The translations under genes were made by a program, and so were the position numbers. The notes below the pieces were generated by a model that worked only from the letters and a program-made list of their open reading frames with translations, made no database searches and was not told where the DNA came from. Shown piece by piece: positions 1 to 6,699 of a stretch of 64,000 nt of DNA. Location of the stretch: NCBI GenBank assembly GCA_019638615.1, contig JAHBTL010000019.1:1-64000 (forward strand), in the 5' to 3' direction. How positions within the stretch are numbered: the stretch's first letter is position 1; every line of letters begins with the position of its first letter. Source of the DNA: Chitinophagaceae bacterium (GTDB lineage Bacteria; Bacteroidota; Bacteroidia; Chitinophagales; Chitinophagaceae).

Positions 1-100
1 AAAAAAATTACTGTATATTCTATGTTTTGCAAGCGCTACGGCTTTGCTGTTTCTGCTTTTTGTACGGACGTTGTATTATCTTGCGTCAATAACAATTATT

Positions 101-868
101 ATGCGTATTATTTCTTATAACCTCAATGGCATCAGGGCGGCTATTAATAAAGGGTTGCTTGACTGGCTGAAAACCGATCCTGCGGATATTATTTGCGTGC
201 AGGAAACAAAAGCGCAAAAGGAAAACGTAGATCATGCTTTGTTTAACAGTGCGGGTTATACGGATTACTGGTTCAGCGCTCAAAAAAAAGGATACAGCGG
301 CGTAGCGGTATTTACCAAAATAAAGCCCGATCATGTGATATACGGTACGGGACACCAGGTAAGCGATGACGAAGGAAGGGTCATTCAGCTTGACTTCGGA
401 GATATAAGGCTGATCAACGCATATTTCCCTTCCGGTACCAGCGGTGATGAAAGGCAGTCGTACAAATATACCTGGCTGGATGAGTTTTATGAATACCTGG
501 AAGTTTTGAGAAAACAATATCCCAAGCTGATCCTGTGCGGCGATTACAATATTGCACACAGGGAAATTGACATTCACGATCCGAAAGGCAACAAAAAATC
601 GTCCGGTTTTTTACCTGAAGAAAGGGCCTGGCTGGACAAGTATTATGACAATAAATGGATTGATACTTTTCGCATCTTCCATCCTGAGCCGCACCGTTAT
701 AGTTGGTGGAGCCAGCGTTTCCCGAGCGTACGGCTGAACAATAAAGGCTGGCGTATTGATTATATCAATGTAACAGAACCTTTGCGGGATCAATTGATAG
801 ACGCCGAAATTTATCCTGATGTAAAGCACAGCGATCATTGCCCGGTGTACCTTGAGCTGAAAGGGTAG
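101..868 (+). CDS. xth: Exodeoxyribonuclease III (AP endonuclease)
   Basis: Predicted 255-residue Mg-dependent 3'-5' exonuclease and AP endonuclease of the ExoIII/APE1 family, a cytoplasmic base-excision repair enzyme. The start at 101 gives the family N-terminus MRIISYNLNG; an upstream in-frame ATG at 44 would add 19 unrelated hydrophobic residues. Visible motifs are the metal-binding Asn7, QETK with Glu35, the catalytic GDYNIAH block in the middle, the WRIDYI segment and the C-terminal SDHCPV with the catalytic His. Length is normal for the family. It stands alone, followed by an A+T-rich repeat block. Confidence 0.95.
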   Translation: MRIISYNLNGIRAAINKGLLDWLKTDPADIICVQETKAQKENVDHALFNSAGYTDYWFSAQKKGYSGVAVFTKIKPDHVIYGTGHQVSDDEGRVIQLDFGDIRLINAYFPSGTSGDERQSYKYTWLDEFYEYLEVLRKQYPKLILCGDYNIAHREIDIHDPKGNKKSSGFLPEERAWLDKYYDNKWIDTFRIFHPEPHRYSWWSQRFPSVRLNNKGWRIDYINVTEPLRDQLIDAEIYPDVKHSDHCPVYLELKG

Positions 869-879
869 GGGTGGATGAT

Positions 880-1060
880 CGACATTGGGCGGTTTAGGTT
901 GCAGGTTACAGGAAATTTTTGATTTCTGATTTGGGATTTGAGATTTGAGATGTTTGGGGTTTCTTGTTTTTGGTTTCTGGTTTGAAGTTGAAAAACAACA
1001 AACTATAAACAAAAAACCATAAACCATAAATTGCTGATACCTCATGCCTGACACCTCACA
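880..1060. repeat. A+T-rich repetitive intergenic block, copy 1
   Basis: This block fills most of the 314-base gap between xth and the DUF2339 gene. It is built from iterated short words: variants of GATTTGAGATTTGAGAT, then TTTCTTGTTTTTGGTTTCTGG, then ACCATAAACCATAAA, ending in ATGCCTGACACCTCACAG. Two related blocks lie at 18640-18878 and 59574-59700. No credible ORF runs through it. Similar intergenic word repeats are, to my knowledge, common in Bacteroidota genomes; their function is unknown. Confidence 0.7.
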
Positions 1061-1124
1061 GCCCAATAGTATCGTTTTAATTGATTTTACACACGTTTTA
1101 TGTAATTTACTCAATGCCTGTTCG

Positions 1125-1152
1125 TTGTAAAAGTATTCAGGGTCTATCTTTA
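1125..1152 (+). promoter_or_regulatory. Putative promoter of the DUF2339 operon
   Basis: TTG at 1125-1127 and TATCTTTA at 1145-1152 resemble the Bacteroidota -33 (TTTG) and -7 (TAnnTTTG) elements, with one mismatch in the latter. They sit 30 bases before the start codon at 1183. Confidence 0.4.
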
Positions 1153-1182
1153 CGATCCTAAAACTTTGAAACCCTATTTATC

Positions 1183-3579
1183 ATGGAATTACTGATTGCC
1201 ATACTGTTCATAGTAATACTTATATTGATCATTAAACAAAAGAACAGTTATGCCGCTGAATCGCAATTGCTGCGAAAGGAGATGGCGGCGTTGAGGGAGC
1301 AGCTATCAAAATTAATGCTGCCGGAAAAAACCGATAAACAAACGCCGGTTCCGGAAAAAAAGGAGATGCCTAAATCTGTGCCTCCGCCTGCATACGAAAA
1401 GCCATTGGAAGAAACTTTGTTTGTGATTCCTGAAAAACCGGCGCCGGTAGTAGATATTTCCGAAGAGATCACATCTACCCCCGTCATAAAAAAAGAAACG
1501 CCTCCGGTAAAAGCTGCTAATATCGCTACACCTCCTCCACCTAGGCCACCCAAACCCGGCTTCTTTGAACGAAACCCGGATCTCGAAAAATTTATTGGTG
1601 AAAACCTGGTCAGCAAAATAGGGATAGCCATATTGGTACTGGCGATCGGGTTCTTTGTAAAATATGCCATTGATAACAACTGGATAGGATCCGTGGGCAG
1701 GGTAGCCATTGGTATTCTTTGTGGCGGTATCCTGGTGGCATTGGCCCATAAGCTGCGCAAGAATTACCAGGCCTTCAGCTCTGTATTGGTGGGCGGGGGA
1801 TTAGCCGTTTTTTATTTCACTATTACACTGGCGTACCACGAGTACCAGCTTTTCAGCCAGGTTACCGCTTTTATAATCATGCTGGTGATCACCGCCTTTG
1901 CTGTGTTGCTTGCATTATTGTATAACCGGCAGGAGTTGGCCATCATCGCTTTGGTAGGAGGTTTTGCCACGCCGTTTATGGCAAGCAGCGGCAGCGGGAA
2001 TTATAAATCATTGTTCATATACCTCATTATATTGAATAGCGGGCTGCTTATCATAGCCTACAGGAAAGCATGGCGGCTGCTCAACTTACTGGCTTTTATT
2101 TTTACTGTTATACTCTTCGCCATGTGGCTGCTTACACTTCCTTTTGAGAGTGAAAAATCAGTTTACATCAATGGATTTATTTTTGCAACGGTATTTTACC
2201 TGCTGTTCCTGGCAATTAATATTGCGCACAACATACGAGAGAATAAAAAATTCATCGCCTCCGATTTTGGTATACTGCTGGCAAACACCTGTCTTTATTT
2301 TTCTGCCGGGCTCTACATGATTGTCCAGTCCGGCGCAGCGGACTATAAAGGGTTGTTCAGCGCTGCCATGGGTGTCTTCAACCTGGCATTATCGTATATT
2401 CTTTTCCGTAACAAAAAGATTGATACCAATGTGCTGTATCTTTTGATCGGTATCACGCTCACTTTTATATCACTTACTGCCCCGCTGCAGTTAAAAGGCA
2501 ATTATATCACATTGTTCTGGGCATCGGAAGCAGTGCTGTTGTTCTGGCTGTTCCGGAAATCGCGCATCAGGCTTATGCTGTTTTCGTCGGCTATTGTATG
2601 GATTGCTATGCTGGTTAGCCTTGTTATGGACTGGATAAATATATATGGAGATCCGGGAAGAATACACACTGTACTCATTAATAAAGGATTTGTTACCACC
2701 CTGTATGCAGCTTTGGGCAGCTTTGTATTGTGGGTGTTGATGAATAAGGAAAAAGACAGCAGGGAAGGAACAGTTCCAGGTAAAACGTTTGTGCTGGTTA
2801 TGGCCACTGTATTGTTGTTTGGGAGCGGAGCCTGGGAAATCAATCACCAGTTTCTCAGCCGTTATCCCGGCGGTGGGTTCAACCGGTTGTACCTTTTATT
2901 GTATGCGCTTGCATTTGTTATTGCTTTTACAGTCATAACATCCCGGGCGAAGTTATTCGGCGGCAGCCGTATCTACCAGGGCGCTTTGTATGCCGCGGGA
3001 ATGCTGTTGTATTTTGTAGCGCTTGGCGATGTTTTTAATATACAGTACAATATGCTGCACGATAAAACAGGTTCAGTTCACTTTGCGGTCCATTGGACAA
3101 GCGCGGCATTGTTTGTAATAATAGCATGGAATTTTATCAGCCTGATGCGTTCCGGCGCTTTCCCTAAAAGTATGGATCATACGGTGCTCACCTGGCTGAT
3201 CTGTATTTGTATGGTATTGTTCATCAGCTTTGAAGGAAGCCTTATCAGCAACGCGTTGTTCTATACTGACAACAATTCGTTTGAAACCATCCAAAGGGTA
3301 TATATTAAAACGGGACTGCCTATATTGTGGGGGCTGTCTTCGTTCGTATTGATGTGGCTGGGTATGCGGCATAAGTACAGGCCGCTGAGAATCATATCGC
3401 TGGTATTATTTGCCATCACGCTTTTAAAGCTGTTCCTGTTCGATATCCGCAATATTCCTGTAGCCGGAAAAATAGCGGCATTCTTCAGCTTAGGTGTTTT
3501 GCTGCTTATTGTATCGTTCATGTATCAGCGCTTAAAAAAAATAATTATAGAAGATGAAAAGAAATCTGGTGCGCAATAA
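1183..3579 (+). CDS. DUF2339 multi-pass membrane protein
   Basis: A 798-residue inner-membrane protein of the DUF2339 family, function unknown. It starts with one membrane helix (MELLIAILFIVILILI), then a charged coiled-coil-like stretch and a Pro-rich linker to about residue 125. The conserved motif ENLVSKIGIAILVLAIGFFVKYAID (residues about 142-166) opens the membrane domain, followed by about twenty hydrophobic segments to the C-terminus. It overlaps the next gene by 26 bases, which suggests translational coupling. DUF2339 and DUF3999 genes are commonly adjacent in other bacteria, and an envelope role is inferred. Confidence 0.88.
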   Translation: MELLIAILFIVILILIIKQKNSYAAESQLLRKEMAALREQLSKLMLPEKTDKQTPVPEKKEMPKSVPPPAYEKPLEETLFVIPEKPAPVVDISEEITSTPVIKKETPPVKAANIATPPPPRPPKPGFFERNPDLEKFIGENLVSKIGIAILVLAIGFFVKYAIDNNWIGSVGRVAIGILCGGILVALAHKLRKNYQAFSSVLVGGGLAVFYFTITLAYHEYQLFSQVTAFIIMLVITAFAVLLALLYNRQELAIIALVGGFATPFMASSGSGNYKSLFIYLIILNSGLLIIAYRKAWRLLNLLAFIFTVILFAMWLLTLPFESEKSVYINGFIFATVFYLLFLAINIAHNIRENKKFIASDFGILLANTCLYFSAGLYMIVQSGAADYKGLFSAAMGVFNLALSYILFRNKKIDTNVLYLLIGITLTFISLTAPLQLKGNYITLFWASEAVLLFWLFRKSRIRLMLFSSAIVWIAMLVSLVMDWINIYGDPGRIHTVLINKGFVTTLYAALGSFVLWVLMNKEKDSREGTVPGKTFVLVMATVLLFGSGAWEINHQFLSRYPGGGFNRLYLLLYALAFVIAFTVITSRAKLFGGSRIYQGALYAAGMLLYFVALGDVFNIQYNMLHDKTGSVHFAVHWTSAALFVIIAWNFISLMRSGAFPKSMDHTVLTWLICICMVLFISFEGSLISNALFYTDNNSFETIQRVYIKTGLPILWGLSSFVLMWLGMRHKYRPLRIISLVLFAITLLKLFLFDIRNIPVAGKIAAFFSLGVLLLIVSFMYQRLKKIIIEDEKKSGAQ

Positions 3580-4792
3580 GTTACTACTGGTTTTCTTTAC
3601 GTGTGCCGGTAAGTTTGCTTTCTCCCAGTTTACTTTTAAGGCAGAGATAGGGAGGATAGAACAATCCGGCTTTCATAAAATATTTCTTACGCCGGAATTG
3701 TCTGCTAAAAGCAATGCCGACTTTTCCGATATAAGAATAATTGATGAAGCAGGAAAACCGGTTCCCTATATACTGAACAGGGAACAGCCGGTTTTTAGTG
3801 AAAAAGAATTGCGAACGTTTACCCTGGTTTCACGAAAAATAACCCCGGACAGCAATGTGCAGATGATCTTTCAGCCGGGTTTTGGAAATAACCTGATGCA
3901 GTCTCAGTCGGATTCGAGCTTTGTAATAATCATGCAAAGGGCTGCTGCTTATCGCGACGCGTCCATATCGGGCAGCGATGACCTGCAGAGCTGGTACACC
4001 ATTATTGACAGGTTTATCCTGGATGCCGGGAACTATGGCAATGCGGAACAATCTGTGCAGGTAGTATCCTTGCCTTCCACCAGGTATAAATATGTAAGAA
4101 TTACTGTAAAGAACAAAGGCTTCCAGCCTGTTGATATTATTAAAGCCGGCTCTTTATTCAGCAAAAGTATTTTTGGAAAGTATGTGGAACTTCCCGCTCC
4201 GGTAATACGGCAGGTAGACAGCAGTAACCGTAAGTCTTATATTACGGTACATTTTAATGAATCGTATCCATTAAGCAAATTACGTTTTACCATTTCGAAC
4301 CCACTGTTGTATAAGCGAAAGCTCGCTGTGTACGATACTTCCGGTGTGCGCAGCATTAAAGTGGCAGAAACGATGATCGATCCTGCCACGGATAGTTTGG
4401 TGTTGGATGCGGGGAAAAGAAAAGAACTGATGCTGGTAGTAGAAAACAACGATGATCAGCCATTGCAGTTTACTAACGTAACCGCTTACCAGCTCCTGCA
4501 TTTTATTATAGCCGACCTGCAACCGGGAAAAAAATACAGTATGCTGATGGGATATCCTGAAGCGGCGGCGCCTGTGTATGACCTGCGTTTTTTTTCAGAC
4601 AGCATTAAAGTAGTGGAAGAGGAGATCGCTGTACATGCTCCTGTACCTTACACAAGCGATACAGTAAAAGATGTAAAGAAAAGCAAGCTGTCTTTTATTT
4701 GGGTATGGATTGCCATAGGAGTGGTATTGCTAAGCTTGTTATGGTTGACTTACCGCCTTATTAAAGATATTTCTAACAAAAGGCAATCATGA
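3554..4792 (+). CDS. DUF3999 family membrane-anchored envelope protein
   Basis: A 412-residue exported protein. It has an N-terminal signal segment (residues about 8-25, ending near SQF), a long beta-rich extracytoplasmic domain typical of DUF3999, a C-terminal helix (about 381-403, FIWVWIAIGVVLLSLLWL) and a short basic tail. Topology is therefore periplasmic domain with a C-terminal anchor. It overlaps the DUF2339 gene upstream and shares an ATGA overlap with the DUF4286 gene downstream. The fixed pairing with DUF2339 suggests the two proteins form a complex; its purpose is unknown. Confidence 0.8.
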   Translation: MKRNLVRNKLLLVFFTCAGKFAFSQFTFKAEIGRIEQSGFHKIFLTPELSAKSNADFSDIRIIDEAGKPVPYILNREQPVFSEKELRTFTLVSRKITPDSNVQMIFQPGFGNNLMQSQSDSSFVIIMQRAAAYRDASISGSDDLQSWYTIIDRFILDAGNYGNAEQSVQVVSLPSTRYKYVRITVKNKGFQPVDIIKAGSLFSKSIFGKYVELPAPVIRQVDSSNRKSYITVHFNESYPLSKLRFTISNPLLYKRKLAVYDTSGVRSIKVAETMIDPATDSLVLDAGKRKELMLVVENNDDQPLQFTNVTAYQLLHFIIADLQPGKKYSMLMGYPEAAAPVYDLRFFSDSIKVVEEEIAVHAPVPYTSDTVKDVKKSKLSFIWVWIAIGVVLLSLLWLTYRLIKDISNKRQS

Positions 4793-5094
4793 TCGTCTAT
4801 AACATTACGGCAAAAGTTACCTGGGCAATTGCAGAAAACTGGTTGCACTGGCAGAAGCAGGAGCATATACCCGGCATGCTGGCAACAGGTTTGATCACCG
4901 GATATAAAATCTTCCGGTTGCTTGAACAGGACGAAGAGGAAGGTCCTACATTTACAATGCAATTCTTTTTTGCTTCATGGGAAAACTACGAAACGTATAT
5001 ACGTGTTTTTTCGCCTTCGTTTAAAGAGCTGTCCCTGCAACGATGGGGCAACCAGTACATCGCATTCCGCACGGTCATGCAGCTTGTGAACTAA
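4789..5094 (+). CDS. DUF4286 family protein
   Basis: A 101-residue soluble protein that begins MIVYNITAKV and continues with Trp-rich WAIAENWLHWQ, matching the DUF4286 family, which has a ferredoxin-like ABM-type fold and no assigned function. There is no signal peptide. Its ATG overlaps the stop of the DUF3999 gene by four bases, so it is the third gene of the operon starting at 1183. The 291 bases after it carry no convincing gene, only the HU promoter near the end. Confidence 0.8.
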   Translation: MIVYNITAKVTWAIAENWLHWQKQEHIPGMLATGLITGYKIFRLLEQDEEEGPTFTMQFFFASWENYETYIRVFSPSFKELSLQRWGNQYIAFRTVMQLVN

Positions 5095-5345
5095 TTGTGG
5101 AAAATAATTAAATTGTACAGCCGAACTGATTTTTATTGTAAATTCCCTGAAATCCTTAACTGGCAAGACTTTCAACGTTTTTATCCTGAAACCCTTTGTG
5201 GGCGGGCATTTCAGGGAGGCGTGCCGTATTTGGAAAAAAGCCTTAAAACGGCACAAAGCGTTACAATCCTTGCCGGATGCGGGTTCAGCGCAATTGAACA
5301 ATATCTTAAAGCGGCTAAAAAATTTTATTGCTTGTAAAAACCATC

Positions 5346-5353
5346 TATATTTG
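5346..5353 (+). promoter_or_regulatory. Putative -7 element of the HU gene
   Basis: TATATTTG matches the Bacteroidota -7 consensus TAnnTTTG exactly and lies 32 bases before the HU start codon. TTG triplets sit upstream at 5328 and 5332, but the -33 spacing is not ideal. Confidence 0.5.
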
Positions 5354-5385
5354 TCCACCAAATTAAATTCTTAAAACGCTCTATT

Positions 5386-5655
5386 ATGAACAAAGCTGAA
5401 TTAATCGCAAAGATTGCAGACGATGCCGGTATTACTAAAACACAGGCCAACGATTCACTCGATTCTTTTATCGAAGCTGTTACCAAAACCCTGAAAGGTG
5501 GTGGTAAAGTAACGTTGGTAGGATTCGGTACTTTCTCAGTTTCTAAACGTGCTGCGCGCAATGGCCGTAACCCTCAAACCGGTGCGGTTATTAAAATTAA
5601 AGCGAAAAAAGTTGCACGCTTCAAAGCTGGTAAAGAGTTATCTGCTAAATTGTAA
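5386..5655 (+). CDS. HU family nucleoid DNA-binding protein
   Basis: An 89-residue small basic protein with the complete HU/IHF fold: N-terminal [11 protein letters not shown] helix pair, the [15 protein letters not shown] beta region, the DNA-contacting arm around [11 protein letters not shown], and C-terminal [12 protein letters not shown]. It should act as a dimer that bends and compacts DNA. It is monocistronic, with its own -7 element upstream and a hairpin terminator 22 bases downstream. Confidence 0.96.
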   Translation: MNKAELIAKIADDAGITKTQANDSLDSFIEAVTKTLKGGGKVTLVGFGTFSVSKRAARNGRNPQTGAVIKIKAKKVARFKAGKELSAKL

Positions 5656-5676
5656 TAACCTGTTCAACAACATTAC

Positions 5677-5709
5677 AAGCAGGATACATGTATGTGTCTT
5701 GCTTTTTTT
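5677..5709 (+). terminator. Rho-independent terminator after HU
   Basis: AAGCAGGATACAT pairs with ATGTGTCTTGCTT (G-U pairs allowed) and is followed by a run of seven T. It ends the HU transcript before the THX gene. Confidence 0.75.
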
Positions 5710-5760
5710 ATTTTTGTGCCGATTTTCATTTATTTATTTTACAACCGTCAACTTATTATT

Positions 5761-5868
5761 ATGGGTAGAGGAGATAAAAAAACAAAAAAAGGAAAAATTG
5801 CTCAAGGGTCTTTTGGCAAAAGCAGACCTGCCAAACCTAAAAAAGCTGCTGCAAAAAAGTCTGCATAA
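5761..5868 (+). CDS. Small ribosomal subunit protein THX
   Basis: A 35-residue very basic peptide starting MGRGDKKTKKGKI and ending KKAAAKKSA. The MGRGDKKTKKGKI(A/S)xGSFGKSRP pattern is that of the bacterial THX (bS31-type) protein, which sits in the head of the 30S subunit. Some Bacteroidota annotations call it the 30S THX family protein. It is easily missed because of its size. A perfect hairpin terminator follows at 5901. Confidence 0.85.
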   Translation: MGRGDKKTKKGKIAQGSFGKSRPAKPKKAAAKKSA

Positions 5869-5900
5869 CCGGCAATCCGTGTTGTGATACGATTATGAAA

Positions 5901-5933
5901 ACTGCGAAGTATATGCTTCGCAGTTCTTGTTTT
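5901..5933. terminator. Bidirectional terminator between THX and pdxH
   Basis: ACTGCGAAG at 5901-5909 and CTTCGCAGT at 5916-5924 form a perfect 9-bp stem with a six-base loop. T-rich sequence follows on the plus strand and a TTTTC run follows on the minus strand, so it can serve both convergent genes. Confidence 0.8.
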
Positions 5934-6579
5934 ACGGCGCTAAGCGCTCCAATTTCCATTCACCATCTTCCTGTAGCGTATACTGCAGCCTGTCGTGCAG
6001 GCGACCGGGTCTGCCCTGCCAGAATTCGATAACCACAGGTCTTACGAGGTAACCGCCCCAATAGTCGGGTCTTTCTATTTTTTTGCCTGAAAACAATGCT
6101 GTATTTTTTTTATAAAGCGCATCCAGCCACTCCCTGCTTTCAATAACATGGCTTTGAGGGGAAGTGATTGTCCCGATCCTTGAGGCTTCGGGCCTGGAAT
6201 AAAAATATTCATCGCTGTCAGATGCAGGCACCTGCTGCACAAGCCCTGTAATACGCACCTGCCGCTCTAATTCCTTCCAAAAGAAGACGAGGCAGGCTTT
6301 GGGATTGTCAGCCAGCTGATGCCCTTTAAAGCTTTCGTAATTGGTAAAAAAAACAAACCCGTTCTGTGAAAAATCCTTTAACAGAACAATCCTTGCAGAT
6401 GGTATCCCGTCAGGAGAAGCGGTTGCCAGGGTCATAGCATTTACTTCCAGTATTTCAGATTCGACGGCTTCTTTCCACCATTTGGCAAATTGTTGTACAG
6501 GGTTTTTCTCGGCCTCCGCCTCAAGCAACTGCTTTTTTGAGTAATTAATGCGTATATCTGCAATAGATTGATTTGCCAT
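5932..6579 (-). CDS. pdxH: Pyridoxamine 5'-phosphate oxidase
   Basis: FMN-dependent enzyme that oxidises pyridoxine or pyridoxamine 5'-phosphate to pyridoxal 5'-phosphate, the last step of the vitamin B6 pathway. The start at 6579 (MANQSIADIR) fits the family N-terminus; a longer ORF begins at 6618. Landmarks: PSARIVLLKDF (FMN and substrate binding), FFTNYESFKGHQL, ARIG-like ASRIGTITSPQS, and the C-terminal EFWQGRPGRLHDRLQY signature. The resulting 215 residues are normal. It is convergent with THX. Confidence 0.94.
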   Translation of the reverse strand: MANQSIADIRINYSKKQLLEAEAEKNPVQQFAKWWKEAVESEILEVNAMTLATASPDGIPSARIVLLKDFSQNGFVFFTNYESFKGHQLADNPKACLVFFWKELERQVRITGLVQQVPASDSDEYFYSRPEASRIGTITSPQSHVIESREWLDALYKKNTALFSGKKIERPDYWGGYLVRPVVIEFWQGRPGRLHDRLQYTLQEDGEWKLERLAP

Positions 6580-6668
6580 AGCTGATGGTTGATCGTGTAG
6601 CTGCAAAGGTAAATCCAAAAAGTTTTCATCAAATTTTTATCATGCACAGTATATATAGTCAATACTTT

Positions 6669-6676
6669 TATTTTTG
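6669..6676 (+). promoter_or_regulatory. Putative -7 element of the SNF2 gene
   Basis: TATTTTTG is an exact TAnnTTTG match 24 bases before the start codon at 6700, in the divergent gap with pdxH. No clear -33 box was found. Confidence 0.45.
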
Positions 6677-6699
6677 CCGGTTGTTGTAATGTTTGAGAG

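Noticed and set aside
611-1114. 167-codon minus-strand ORF across the end of xth and the repeat block
   Set aside because: Half is antisense to xth and half is translated repeat words; no family features.
5095-5337. 80-codon plus-strand ORF after the DUF4286 gene
   Set aside because: It needs a TTG start, has no family signature, and runs into the HU promoter region. More likely chance open frame.
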